Positions 9,639-20,265 of a DNA stretch of 64,000 nt are shown here, in pieces; the stretch's first letter is position 1; every line of letters begins with the position of its first letter. Under the pieces are notes generated by a model, which made no database searches, was not told the origin of the DNA, and saw only the letters and a list, made by a program, of their open reading frames with translations. Both the position numbers and the translations under genes were made by a program. The stretch lies in contig OX463820.1 of NCBI GenBank assembly GCA_949825045.1, positions 11,048,501-11,112,500 on the forward strand. Direction: 5' to 3'. This stretch comes from Argyresthia goedartella. Taxonomy: Eukaryota > Arthropoda > Insecta > Lepidoptera > Argyresthiidae.

Positions 9639-11160
9639 GGCCCATTAAGTTTCGCTTTTTCTATCCGTGACTCAAATCCAACCTGTGTAAACCTATTTGC
9701 TATTTGCTAACAGCTCATTAATGTGACTATCTCTCTAACTGTAACTAATAAACTAATTCATCTAACTGTAACTTTAAAGAGTTATTAATATAAGATATCT
9801 TGGATTTTAATAAACAAACATTTAACAAAATAAACATCCTCATTTGTATTTTTAGACGTTTGCGGAAAATTTGTGACGTTAATGTTGTTAATTATATTTA
9901 CATCACATTAATCCAATTGAACTTACTATACTGTTTACGGATTTTGAGTGGCAGTTCGATACGTAATTCTTAACTATTGAAAGAGCTCAGAGATCCATAG
10001 TCAAATGTATGCTGGGGAAAAAAAGGAACCTTTCAAAAACATTTTCATGTAAAATGTTGCCAAAACGAGAATATATTGCTCGCACTGTCAAAAAGTTATC
10101 AGATCTCGTGTAGAGCCAAGCTTCTAACTCTACAAGCCCTCACTTTACAAACTGTATACCTTAATCAAAATATGTGGCTTGGCCGTTTTAGGACATTGAT
10201 GGGCGAAGGAGAATCTTTGTCTTTTTCCGATTCGCAAACTTGACTCTTCATTACACTTAAGACATCATACACATTAGACGTTTGGTGCGAGCTTAATTTC
10301 ATCCCCTAATTTAAAGCGTGGGGGGTGATTTACTGAAAATCCTGGTGTTTTATTATTTATAACAAGGAGCCCCTTTATCAATTTTCAGACCTTTAGCATC
10401 TTACATACCAAATGTCAGCTTTCTCGGACTTGAGGAAGAATTTTGATGATCATCAGTGAGTGAGTGAGTCAGTGACGAATTCGGAGTATTTTAGATATCA
10501 ATAAAATCTAAAGTTTAAGAGCTATGCTATTGAAACATTATATGTATATTAAACTCACTACTGACATCATATCCGAGATTTTTGTTCAAATGCTATAATC
10601 CCAACCCAAGTTGTGAGGGTTCTAAAAATCCACGAAGCGCTTCGAGAAAAGGAAGGTTTGCGCTTCGATTGCTTCTTGGCTTCTTGGCGTGCCCCTGCAG
10701 ATGTATGTAATGAACTAATGAGTAAAAAAGTATGAATTTAATATTGTAAAAGATAGACAATTTTATATTCTGCAGTGCATACTAAAGGTAAATAAGAAAC
10801 AAACGTGCCAACCTTATAAATAAACGAAATAAAAATACATTTATTAAATTTAAAAAATCAAAATTCGCCTCGAAGCAATTTAGCTACCAGTTATTCGCCT
10901 TATACAGTGCTGTAAATACCAAATCCATACTTAATGAACAATAGAGAATGCAAAATAAATGTTACAAAATGGCTCAAAAACTTAACTACGAAGAAACAGA
11001 AAATTTAATTAAGAAAGTAAAAAAAACAATAGGTCTATATACATACCTTATTACAGTCACGTTATACATTAATACATTAACACTTCAATTATTAACAATA
11101 TAAAAATACAAACAAACAATAACAAACATAACTATTAATAATAATATAAAAATAATAATA
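9639..11160. other. No gene seen; dispersed repeat near 10280-10500
   Basis: AT-rich DNA with no supported gene. Around 10450-10470 a short GTGA tandem run (GTGAGTGAGTGAGTCAGTGA) sits in a block that looks like a common moth repeat. The last 100 bases before 11160 are nearly pure A/T and adjoin the 3' tail of the LINE. Confidence 0.5.
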
Positions 11161-11483
11161 AATAAATGAATGAATGAATGAATACTTTATTGCACAAAAC
11201 AAACATACAGAGATATACAAAGAAAGATATATGTACAAGAGGCGCGCTTATCTCTATAAAAGAGATTTCTACCAGCAAACCCAGATAGGAAAGGAAAGTG
11301 GATTGTGAGAGTAAAACCTATTTGCACAACAAAATTATTCATACACAATAATAATATAAGTAGGTACATATACCTAATACTACTACTACACCTAATTTAT
11401 ATAATATTATGTACATACATACATATCATACACATACAAGTTATATACATACATAGAATACATATACAAATTATATATACATA

Positions 11484-14465
11484 CTATGGAAGAGAGAGGT
11501 AATGATCTTTCAAGCGAATCTTAAAAACGTTAAGTGACGGACTGTCCCTGATGGCACTGGGGAGCTTGTTCCAGAGCCTGATAGCACTGATCCTGAATCC
11601 TTGCCCATATGCGACTGAGTTGTGTTGAGGAGTTGCAAGCAGCGACCGAGTGTTTGATCTCCGAGACCTATCCGAAGAAAGAAACTCAAACCGATCACGC
11701 AGGAAGCTGGGGTAGCGAGGGTTGTGCAGAATATTGAAGAGTAGAATGAGAACATGGGTATCCCGGCGAAGACGAATTGGAAGCCACTGCAGTTCCCTAC
11801 GACACTGGGAGACATGGTCATACTTACGCAGCCCGAAGACAAACCGAATCCCGAGATTTTGAAGTCGCTCGAGTTTGTTCAGTTGCTCTTCGTTCGCGCT
11901 GATCCAGCTGACATCTGCGTAATCAATGAGAGGAAGGAGAAGAGACTGGGCCAGAGTAATTTTAGTATGACGAGGCAGAAAGTTTTGAAGGCGCCTGAGG
12001 GAGTGAAATGTGGCAAAGACTCGTCTACTAACTTCGCAGACGTGAGCAGACCATGAAAGCTGATTGTCAAAGATAACTCCTAGATTTTTTGCCTTAGTAC
12101 TGTACGGAATTATGGTTCCATCATAAGTTACAGGAACAAGAGGCAGATGCTGTAATACACTATGGGAGTGTCTGGAGCCGACAATCATGGCTTGCGACTT
12201 ACTGGGATTGACAAGTAGTCCATGAGACAGAGCCCAGCCCCTGATGTTCTCGAGATCGTCATTTAATGCACCCACAGAAGAAATAATATCACTTGGAGAG
12301 AAATGGCGGTAGATTTGCAGATCATCGGCATAAAGATGGTAAGAAGAAGAAATGGCATCCGAAATGGAATTGATGAAGACGGAGAAAAGAAGAGGGGAAA
12401 GGATACCACCCTGAGGAACTCCAGAAGAAAGGTCGCACCACTCCGTGGAAGTCTCCTCGGACCTAATACGCTGCTGACGACCTCTCAGGTAGGAGCCGAA
12501 CCAGCTGGCAGCGGCCGAGCAGACATTCAGGGACTTCAGTATCTCAACGAGGATGTCAAAATCAACACAGTTAAAGGCACTGCTAAAGTCTAGTAACGCT
12601 AACACAGTGATCTGCTTGATATCCATTGCTGATTCAATGTCATCGGTCACTTTAAGTAAGGCCGAGACGGTACTATGTCCCGGCCTGAATCCGGACTGGA
12701 ATTGATTCAACAGCCTGTTAGAGGAAAGATAGGAGGAGAGTTGAGTGTGGACAATCGATTCAAGGACTTTGGAAAGGAAAGGCAGGATAGATATTGGACG
12801 ATAATCTTTAAATGAAGATGGATTTGAGGTTTTGGGAAGAGGGATAACTAACGCCTTTTTCCACACATTAGGAAAAGAACACTGAGATAGAGAGAAGTTA
12901 ACAATGTGTGTAATGGCAGGTAGGAGGAAATCAAGGATGCTGTTTATCATTCTCGAGCAGATACTGTCGTCACCTACAGCTTTTGAGGAGATGGCAAGCA
13001 CCGCCTTCTTAACCGTGTCAATTTCGACAAGACTGAAGTCGAATGGAGTGGTGGTGGGAGATGGCTTGGAGCGCAGAGAATGCAGGGTGGCATTTTTAAC
13101 AGAGGGATTCATTACAACAGGAGGGTCGGAGAAGAAACTATTAAGACCATTGAGATCGACATCACCAACCAATTGATTCTGGGACTTGCCAACACCAAGG
13201 GTTCTAAGGAACTTCCACACTTGAGCCGGGGTATAATTTTCGATGCACTCATAGATATGGCGGCGCTTGGCAGCGCGACACATATGGTTGCACCGATTGC
13301 GGAGACATTTGAAGGCAGCAAAGTTTTCATCAGTGGGGTCCTTTTTGTAGAAGCTTTTGGCTCTGTTCTTCTTTGCCATCAATCGCTTAATGGGATCAGA
13401 GAGCCAGGGCGCAGGGAGATGTTTTACTCGAACCTTTTTTACTGGTGCGTGCTTGTCGTAGAGTCCCAGAATAATTGTGTTGAAGTGGTGAATCTTGTCG
13501 TCAACGGTCTCACTAGTGATGACAGGCGACCAATCAATCGAGGCGGCATCAGACTTTAGGACAGTAGGGTCTATACCCCTAAAACTACGAGCAAAAATGA
13601 ATTTACCTCTGCTTTTAGGAGGCCTAACCTTGTACGATAGATACACTAGGTCATGGAAAGAGAAAGGAGAGTTAAATTGACCATGGGCAGCAACTTTGTC
13701 TACATTAGAGGTTATCATGATATCGAGAAGAGATGGAGTGCAATGGGGCTGAAAATGAGTAGCGTTGAGAGGAAGAATATGCAAATTGAAAGAATTGATA
13801 ATGGCCTGGAGTTGGGCAGAGCGAGAGTCATTCTTAATAAGACAAGTATTAAAATCGCCGAGGATGAGAGTGTTATCATAAAGAGGAGTCAGCTCATTAA
13901 GCAGAGACTCGAATGTATCGAAGTAATCAATGTGAAGAGAGGGACTGTAGAGAACACCGAGCAGAACTTTATTATGGTGAAGACAGATTTCAAGAAAAAG
14001 ATGTTCTGCCGACTCAGAGTACACATTCGGGGAAGCACTTACAACTCTACAAGGAATGTCGGAGCGGAGGTAAATGGCTACACCACCACCTGCCTTCCCA
14101 ACTCTGTCGTTCCGATAGAGCCGGAAATCAGGCAATGAGTACATGGTGGATGGTAGGGACGGTTTGAGAAACGATTCTGATATAAGAATTCCATCCACAT
14201 GTTTGCCACTAAACGCCTCAAGTAGGTCCAGGTAACTGGAGTGGATGCTCTGGGCATTTATATGAACGAGGTTAAGATTATTTTCCAGGCCACCAAAGAC
14301 AGTCGAGAGTTTGGCCGATAACGATTCCTCCACAATGGAGGTGTCGTTCGCCATATTTGTATAATCATCGCTTGATGAACATGATAAGATACAGTTGTCA
14401 AAAATATAACGTATGCTATCCATATAAAATAGTTTAAAATATAATATTAATACTAATAAATACAA
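11484..14465 (-). CDS. CR1-like LINE ORF2: endonuclease and reverse transcriptase
   Basis: 993 codons without a stop. Residues 64-280 are an apurinic-type endonuclease: NLVHINAQS (catalytic Asn about 70), LISESF (Glu about 97), ILGDFN (Asp/Asn about 204-206) and SFHDLVYLSY (His about 271). Residues about 530-800 are the reverse transcriptase: DYRPISILPFLSK, LDFSSAF (Asp about 626), SSGVPQGGILSPLLFS and YADD (712-715), then LGVIFDNQLSW and the C-terminal RLWNKLP region. The enzyme nicks target DNA and primes reverse transcription of its own RNA. Start choice is uncertain; later Met codons at residues 15 and 38 also precede the endonuclease. Relatives at 3-224 and 4640-5593 are truncated. Probably able to encode an active enzyme, but activity is not shown. 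Confidence 0.93.
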   Translation of the reverse strand: MYLLVLILYFKLFYMDSIRYIFDNCILSCSSSDDYTNMANDTSIVEESLSAKLSTVFGGLENNLNLVHINAQSIHSSYLDLLEAFSGKHVDGILISESFLKPSLPSTMYSLPDFRLYRNDRVGKAGGGVAIYLRSDIPCRVVSASPNVYSESAEHLFLEICLHHNKVLLGVLYSPSLHIDYFDTFESLLNELTPLYDNTLILGDFNTCLIKNDSRSAQLQAIINSFNLHILPLNATHFQPHCTPSLLDIMITSNVDKVAAHGQFNSPFSFHDLVYLSYKVRPPKSRGKFIFARSFRGIDPTVLKSDAASIDWSPVITSETVDDKIHHFNTIILGLYDKHAPVKKVRVKHLPAPWLSDPIKRLMAKKNRAKSFYKKDPTDENFAAFKCLRNRCNHMCRAAKRRHIYECIENYTPAQVWKFLRTLGVGKSQNQLVGDVDLNGLNSFFSDPPVVMNPSVKNATLHSLRSKPSPTTTPFDFSLVEIDTVKKAVLAISSKAVGDDSICSRMINSILDFLLPAITHIVNFSLSQCSFPNVWKKALVIPLPKTSNPSSFKDYRPISILPFLSKVLESIVHTQLSSYLSSNRLLNQFQSGFRPGHSTVSALLKVTDDIESAMDIKQITVLALLDFSSAFNCVDFDILVEILKSLNVCSAAASWFGSYLRGRQQRIRSEETSTEWCDLSSGVPQGGILSPLLFSVFINSISDAISSSYHLYADDLQIYRHFSPSDIISSVGALNDDLENIRGWALSHGLLVNPSKSQAMIVGSRHSHSVLQHLPLVPVTYDGTIIPYSTKAKNLGVIFDNQLSWSAHVCEVSRRVFATFHSLRRLQNFLPRHTKITLAQSLLLPLIDYADVSWISANEEQLNKLERLQNLGIRFVFGLRKYDHVSQCRRELQWLPIRLRRDTHVLILLFNILHNPRYPSFLRDRFEFLSSDRSRRSNTRSLLATPQHNSVAYGQGFRISAIRLWNKLPSAIRDSPSLNVFKIRLKDHYLSLP

Positions 14466-14972
14466 ATATATATGCTTGTTTTTACTTAATTATAAATATA
14501 TAAAATATCTACTATCTTAATCACACCAACTTACTTGCCTGAACCAGTCCTACACTGGGTCTGCTTGGAGAGGAATAACCTAGTTACATAGATGGAGAAT
14601 TAACAGTAACACAATTTTCGAGACAAATACGTAATGCTGGGTCATAACATAATCTTAACTTATAATCATCATTATCAAACACAAAACAAAATATATGCAT
14701 GACAAAAATTCAATGTTATGCAAAAATGGAGAAAAAAAAAAAAAGACAAATGTGTTCTGTGGACAAGTTTGTGTCAACAACAGATTGACAGATGATGACA
14801 TTATGTATAAAATTTTAACAGACCATGAAGCGAAAAAATATAATTTAACTTTGAGAATCGAGGGTTGTAAGAAGAAAAGTACAAAAATTCATACCCACGC
14901 GAAAATAGAATCGACTTGTGTGTAACCCGACCAAAATGCGAAGTGCGGTGAGGAGACCGCGTCGCCGACGAA
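14466..14972 (-). other. Spacer between ORF1 and ORF2 of the LINE
   Basis: 507 bp without a supported frame. This is long for an ORF1-ORF2 gap, and it holds a poly(A/T) run of 12 at about 14732-14744. A short plus-strand frame (14695-14925) shows no domain and I regard it as chance. Confidence 0.55.
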
Positions 14973-15797
14973 TCATTTCTTGATTGCAGTCACCTCAGCC
15001 TTCTTGACGCCGGCGCCGGGACGACGTTTGGGTATTGGGGCAGGTGGCGCTGCAGCAGGAGCACCAGCCGCCGCTGGCTTCCGCGCAGGAGCGTCCTTGC
15101 CCCTGGGCTCAGTGGCAGAAGATGGAAACTTGTCCATCAACTCCTGCAGCTCCATCATCGACTCGACCTTTTGCCTGCACTTGTTTGGGAGCAACAGGAA
15201 GATCCTTCCTTCCGATGACCAACAGTTCCGCATGCCGAAGTGCTTCCTGCCAGCTGCAAATACCTCATGTCTCGGCTTAGTCAGGAATTCTGACAAAGAT
15301 ATGCCTGTCCCTTTCAATACAGTCTTGCCTTTCCAGGCTTCTGACCGGGACTTGAAGGACATAAACCTGACAAGCAATGGACGAGGTTTTGATGCCTTGC
15401 TCTTTGACCCAAGCCTATGGGCGACACCAACATCCAAAGCGCACTGTGGTGGCAACTTCATTTGGTTGCGCAACACTGCCCGAACAGTTTCATCAGCCTC
15501 CTCATCACCTACCTCCGGCACTCCATGCAAGAGAAGGATCTTGCGCCGTGATGCCTGCTCCAGACGGTCTTGTCCTACCAGCAACAGCTCCATTTGGCCG
15601 CGCACCAAGTCCAAGGCACCCCACACAAAGGCCTTGAACTCCGTAAATTCGTGGGCAATGGTGCTGATCTCTTGTGGGTTACTTGACAGTGACATTGTGG
15701 CTTTCTCCTTGAGATCCTTCTCATATGCTGCCATCTGGGTATTAAAAGTGGCCTTGATCTGCTCCATCTTCTTGTCGAGCATTGTGTATAAATCCAT
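14973..15797 (-). CDS. LINE ORF1 protein (coiled coil plus RRM-like)
   Basis: 274 codons upstream of ORF2 on the same strand. Residues 1-90 are rich in Glu, Lys, Leu and Gln and look like a coiled coil (EQIKATF, KDLKEK). Residues about 93-200 contain RKILLLHGVPE, AHRLGSKSKASKPRPLLVRF and WKGKTVLKGTGI..SEFLT, the pattern of the nucleic-acid-binding core of LINE-1-type ORF1 proteins. The C-terminus is Pro/Ala/Lys-rich and basic. Such proteins trimerise, bind the element RNA and act as chaperone. It starts at the first Met, MDLYTMLDKK. Long plus-strand frames over the same bases are shadows. Confidence 0.85.
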   Translation of the reverse strand: MDLYTMLDKKMEQIKATFNTQMAAYEKDLKEKATMSLSSNPQEISTIAHEFTEFKAFVWGALDLVRGQMELLLVGQDRLEQASRRKILLLHGVPEVGDEEADETVRAVLRNQMKLPPQCALDVGVAHRLGSKSKASKPRPLLVRFMSFKSRSEAWKGKTVLKGTGISLSEFLTKPRHEVFAAGRKHFGMRNCWSSEGRIFLLLPNKCRQKVESMMELQELMDKFPSSATEPRGKDAPARKPAAAGAPAAAPPAPIPKRRPGAGVKKAEVTAIKK

Positions 15798-15975
15798 GAC
15801 TGTGTTCTAGTGATGAATTGAGGTGAGATGTTGAGATGTAAATTATTGACCCAGTGTAAGGGGGGGTTCAGGCCTAGTTTATAATGAAAATTATTTCCAT
15901 TAATTAAGGATTTAGATTTTTAAATTAAATTATTTACAGACACACAATTTTTTGTTGTTTACTTTAGGCTACCCT

Positions 15976-15992
15976 CCTCAAAAAAAAAAAAG

Positions 15993-16031
<39 letters not shown>

Positions 16032-16052
16032 AAAAAAAAAAAAAAAAAAAAA
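15976..16052 (+). repeat. Poly(A) tract, about 75 bp
   Basis: Almost pure A with a few interruptions. It lies beyond the 5' end of the minus-strand LINE and abuts the 3' end of a minus-strand SINE, so by polarity it is the tail of neither. It may be an expanded homopolymer or a plus-strand retroposon tail. Confidence 0.85.
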
Positions 16053-16057
16053 TATTA

Positions 16058-16300
16058 GAGGACAATTTTATTACATCGAACTAGGCCCATACCAAGGTCA
16101 ACAAGGCTTTTGCTATGGGTACTAGACGACGATGTATTTAATAGAGATAAATACATAAGTAAATCCATAGAAAACATCCAAGACTAAGAAACAAATATTC
16201 ATGCTCATCAGACTAATATTTGCCCTTAGAGGGATTCGAACCCAGGTCCGTCATCTTCGTAGGCAGGGTAGGTAGGTAATATCTGAACAAAGCCCATAGT
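16058..16300 (-). mobile_element. tRNA-derived SINE (group A, diverged)
   Basis: On the minus strand there is a tRNA-like head with B box GGTTCGAATCC (inverse of 16231-16243), then GGGCAAATATT, GATGAGCATGAAT, and TCGTCGTCTAGTACCCA. The order of blocks is the same as in the better SINE at 17201-17450. The A-box part is poor, and there is no intact tRNA. Confidence 0.75.
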
Positions 16301-17200
16301 CACAGACTACATATATAAGTTGCTATCTTGAAACAATACATTATCGAGAATCTAAATAAAATAAGAATATCTATGTATCTAAGTATAGTTAAATATTATA
16401 TTCATTTAATTTTAATAGTTAAATAAATATTTATGTAAGTTTATAATAATATAATATATATATTTAAGTATGTCTATTATAATATAATGGTGTTATTAAT
16501 ATAATAATTACTCATATAATAATTACTCATATACATAAAATATTATATCAGATATATTTAATATAATACTTGTAGTAAGATACTTAAAAAGTGAGCCATA
16601 ATTGTTTAGGCTTGTCTTTTAATTTAATCTAGTAGGCATTAGGTACTTGTTTTGTTAAGTGCATTACATAGACTGTGACAACATAATTTTTAATTAACAC
16701 GTTAAATGCTATGTAGGTCACCGGTGACCTCACCCAGACTAAAAAACTATAAGAAAAAAACTTTTTCGAAAATTGGCGTTAAAAGTGTTAAGTTCATCCA
16801 GAACGGAAACACTAAACCCCAAGATACAATTAATATTAGTTTGGGGTTTTAGAATTTACAAAAGTTTTTGTAATTATGTTTCTTTTGGCTCAATAAATAC
16901 ATTTTGATTTGATTTTTGATTTTGATAAGTTATAGTGGTCGTACGTAATAGGCTTAATCAAGTGTGTAACAAGGCAGATAATCGTGTACTCAAACCTGCG
17001 CACGCCGCGCCGGCCGGATTTTTGCTGTTGTTTAAAATATACCTTTCCTTTTAATTGTCTGTGTTAAGTATAAAACATATTTAGCTATTAGTGATCCATC
17101 TACAAATTACAAATTATTTCTAGTTAATTTAAGTATTTTACCTTTTTTTACGTTAGCCAAGTGCTTTGCTTGATGCAATATTTAATGTTAGTAACGAATT
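16301..17200. other. No gene seen; possible LINE 3' end at 16840-16925
   Basis: Extremely AT-rich. Near 16885-16925 the sequence CAATAAATACATTTTGATTT followed by TTGATTT repeats resembles the 3' terminus of a plus-strand non-LTR element. Otherwise nothing recognised. Confidence 0.45.
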
Positions 17201-17450
17201 GACGACCCGAATGGCCGAGTCGGCAGTGTCCCTGCCTACGAAGCCAAGGGTCCCGGGTTCGAGTCCCGATGGGGGCAAATATTTGTTGATGAGAACGGAT
17301 GTTTGTACCCTAGTCATGGTTGTTTATCTATCTAAGTATAATATTTATCTATATAAGTATGTGTATCGTTGTCTAGTACCCAAGATACAGGGAATCCTAG
17401 TTTAGGGCTAGATCAATGTGTGTAAATAGTGTCCAAGGTATTATTATTTA
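17201..17450 (+). mobile_element. tRNA-derived SINE, group A, full copy
   Basis: The head GACGACCCGAATGGCCGAGT has a TGGC..AG..GG A-box pattern; the B box GGGTTCGAGTCCC is at about 17253-17265. The body contains CAAATATTTGTTGATGAGAA and GTCTAGTACCCAAGATACAG, and the end is ATT repeats. Copies: 63213-63478 (full), 40042-40198 (3' part), 59768-59840 (3' end, minus). The reading frame over it is not a gene. Confidence 0.9.
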
Positions 17451-17738
17451 TTTAATTGTTTATATTTAATAACTTGCTAGTGTCAAACGTACATTTACCT
17501 ATACTTACTATTTGTGAATCGTTTCAATATCCAATGATGTCTTGTATTGGTGGATGAAGTAATTAATTCATACTAGCACCTACTAGTCTGCAAATTGTTT
17601 ATTTGTCATTCCAAAGTGGAAAGAGCGGTCTCCCCTAACGAATATCACAAGTTGTTTTAAACTTAAAAGGGCGAGTCCTACGACTTGGGAGAAAACTTGG
17701 CTCAAATAAACTGAATTTATAGCTCAGTAACAAAGCAA
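17451..17738. other. No feature seen
   Basis: AT-rich DNA between a SINE and a dispersed repeat. No coding sign. Confidence 0.45.
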
Positions 17739-18592
17739 CGGCCAAGTGCAAGCTGGACTCACGCATGAAGGGTTCCATACCACCGTTAAAAATACCTGGT
17801 ATTTAGGGTTCCGTAGAGAAGCATGGAACACTTATAGTTTTGTTAAGTCTGTCTGGCCGTCTGTCCGTCCGTCGGTATGTCACAGCAACTTTATTCCGAA
17901 ACTATCAATTCTACACAGTTGAAACTTGGTATGTAGATGTATTCTGTGAACCACTTTACGATTTTAATAAAAAAAAAAAACTAAAAAATTAAGCGGGGCT
18001 CCCCTTTGATAGAACTGAAACAATTTTTTTTTCATCAAACATATATGTGTGGTTTGTTTATAGATAGTTCTTTAAAAAAGACGTTGAGGTTTCTGAGACC
18101 ATTTTTCCTCAAAATAAATCGTTAAAGAGACAGACCCTTCCAAAGTGGAAAAAAATGTTTCACCCCCTTTCAACTCATCAACTTTTAAAGGAAGGAAGTG
18201 AAAAATCAAGAAAAAATAAGTTGTCTATCTCAATAAACACTTTCAAAGAAAATTAGTTTGGAGAAAATAAAATAAGCTCTTTTTAAGTTATAAGACATTT
18301 ATTTAAAATCGCAAATGAGAGAAATCGCAGTATGAGTTTTTCAGAATAATAAAAAAAAAGGTTTTTGAGATCCTTGCAGCAAGCCCTTTCATTTGACATA
18401 CACTTTTTTATTTTCTGATTGGCCGTCCAAAAGTGCCTCCCAAATTCAAAATAATTTGTCGACGTCTCACCTTAGTCTTTGGGTCACGAAATTCAACTTA
18501 ATCGGTCCAGAACTCGGTATTTCAATATACCTTTACTCACGGTCGGACAGACAAACGAGTGATCCTTTATGGTGCGGTTTTTCCTTTTTTAA
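17739..18592 (-). repeat. Dispersed lepidopteran repeat of the GGTTCCGTA type
   Basis: The left end CGGCCAAGTGCAAGCTGGAC followed by AAGGGTTCCATACC and the CTGTCTGGCCGTCTGTCCG pyrimidine run mark this family. The right end is GGTGCGGTTTTTCC. Other copies: 19478-19600, 34495-34830, 38675-38930, 42722-43133 and 56048-56165. Inner inverse ends (GGGTTCCGTACC against GGTACGGAACCC) recur between copies. Transposon class unknown to me. Confidence 0.75.
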
Positions 18593-19251
18593 ATGTCCTC
18601 GTGCCAGTATACAATGAATATTTTTTACTTATTTTCGTTTCGTTTTCTTTTGCTTAGGTAGCCAAAGCACGGTCAATTTCTAAAGTTTCAAAGAATATCT
18701 AATGTAAATGGTATTAAATTTACATAATATCGATATGGATGTACCTATTTCATACCGTATTTTCGGTCCTAACATTTTGTTGCTAGCTGTACCTTTTTAA
18801 CCTTATATTCGTAAGTGTGGCAAAAGGATACACGCAAAATATAATTTTATTTATATTAATGAGACACAGAACCTAAAAAGGAGCTTTTGTTTTTCATAGG
18901 ATGTGATCTCTAATACCATGGCGTAAGGTTCAAAATCGCGATGCATAACAAAAAAATACGAATGTGCTAATACCTACCGCGGGGAATCGGAACGTTTGTG
19001 TGGAGAAAAAATTGTGTAAAAAAGGAATAACCACCCAACTGGAACAGCGAACACGCAATTCAATTTCTGATATCAAAATTCCTTGTTTGACCTTGGAAAT
19101 AAATTGAACGAAATTAAAATCCAAATTGAACGCTTCCGTTTTTACCTACATTTTGTATAATAGGAATTTGATTTTCCAACGTCTCTAGCTAACTCTCACT
19201 GAATCATTTGATTTGTTGATCAGCCAGAATATTTTTTATTGGCTAGTATTT
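18593..19251. other. No gene seen
   Basis: No domain-bearing frame on either strand and no repeat recognised. Confidence 0.45.
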
Positions 19252-19460
19252 AATCGTACATCAAAAATACTGATTTACACAGCAAAAAAGGATCAGCAAT
19301 AACACTTTTTATGTTTTAAATATTTTATGAGTACTTAAGTTTATGTTTTAAGTATTTTTTGTTGTTCTTACATGTTCAACCTAATACCCAAGCTACCGCA
19401 GCATTTTGCCCTGATATTTGCTGTGCAAATCAGTATTTTTAATGTGCAGTTTAATATTTC
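19252..19460 (+). mobile_element. Shared-core MITE, end type 1
   Basis: Ends are CATCAAAAATACTGATTTAC with CAGCAAAA on the left and the inverse (TTTGCTG... at about 19419, AATCAGTATTTTTAATGTG) on the right. The core GTTTATGTTTTAAGTATTTT, TTCTTACATGTTCAACCTAA and AGCTACCGCAG is shared with 45325-45703, 46599-46835 and 53640-53995. Confidence 0.82.
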
Positions 19461-19477
19461 CCTTTTTTATATAATTT

Positions 19478-19600
19478 TAGGGTTCCGTACCCGAAAGGTA
19501 CCAAACGGGACCCTATTACTATGCCTCCGCTGTCCGTCTTGCAGTTTGTCCGTCCGTCCGTCCGCCAGAAGGCGGATTTCTGTTGCCGCTACATCAACAA
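19478..19600 (+). repeat. GGTTCCGTA-type dispersed repeat, partial
   Basis: Starts AGGGTTCCGTACCCGAAAGG, continues GGGACCCTATTACTATGCCT and a CCGTCCGTCCGTCCG run. Truncated at the right. Confidence 0.8.
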
Positions 19601-19734
19601 TTAATGAAAACCAAGAGAATGAAGCTTTGACGCTAGTCGTCCTCTCGACCATAACAGACTATAAAGCTGTTTTTTGTCTTAACTAAGATCAGAAATTAAC
19701 TAAACAACCCACATACACATACAACAAATTAAAT

Positions 19735-20236
19735 AAGCAAGCTTTCAAAGATATCATGATACAGTCAGACCTCAACTCTATCATGGAAATAAGAGACCCA
19801 GATATGGCGACGAGTAAGTTAATTGAACTGGTTCAAACAGCTCTAGACAAAAACACAACTGGGCATGAAACCCCATGTAATAATAGAATAATCAAGGCCT
19901 GGATGACCCAGGTCTACTGAAATGTCTAAGAAACAGTAACCAACTCCATAATAAAAGACTGGATCCCGACAACGATACCCTAATGTTAACCGATTCTAGA
20001 TATAGATGATATGGTAAAAACCTAGTTAAAAATTGAAGCGTAGCTACGAAAAGTATTTATTAAGTCAAGCAGGCAAAAATCGTAAAAATCTGTGGAGAGC
20101 GTTAAAAATATAACAATACAACAAAAATCGAGAAAAGCCTCAAAAACTGTTAAAAATCTCAAAAACACCTAATGAGTCTGTCGAAACTATAAATAATTAC
20201 TTTGTAAATGTAGGGAAATCTTTGGCCGAAAAAACC
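19735..20236 (+). pseudogene. LINE fragment, region between endonuclease and RT
   Basis: Frames joined across stops read KDIMIQSDLNSIMEIRDPD, then NNRIIKAWMTQGLLKCLRNSN, QLHNKRLDPDN, LWRALK and NYFVNVGKSLAEK. The WxT.GLL.C.R order followed by NYF..VG is the linker of Jockey-type ORF2 proteins. Several stops and frameshifts are present and neither catalytic domain remains. Confidence 0.72.
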
Positions 20237-20265
20237 CCCTTCAACAAAAGCGTAATTTGAAACCT

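Larger units (their letters stand above)
11161..15890 (-). mobile_element. CR1-like LINE, apparently full length
   Basis: On the minus strand the element reads 5' leader, ORF1 (15797-14973), a 507 bp spacer, ORF2 (14465-11484), a 3' UTR with GCAATAAAG, and a terminus of four ATTC units at about 11168-11184. Both ORFs are open, which is unusual among the many dead copies here and points to recent insertion. The 5' boundary is set only by the end of recognisable leader sequence. A diverged older relative is at 56165-56650. Confidence 0.82.

Noticed and set aside
11754..14167. Several plus-strand frames of 60-161 codons
   Set aside because: Antisense shadows of the LINE ORF2.
14980..15810. 276-codon plus-strand frame opposite ORF1
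   Set aside because: Antisense shadow of the LINE ORF1; no domain, and composition mirrors the minus frame.
15976..16052. Poly(A) tail of the neighbouring LINE
   Set aside because: The LINE is on the minus strand and this is its 5' side; polarity does not fit.
17201..17280. tRNA gene
   Set aside because: A and B boxes are present, but the sequence is followed by the conserved SINE body and recurs at several sites; no complete cloverleaf.
19467..19686. Frames on both strands near 19.5 kb
   Set aside because: Translated GGTTCCGTA-type repeat with its CCGT run.
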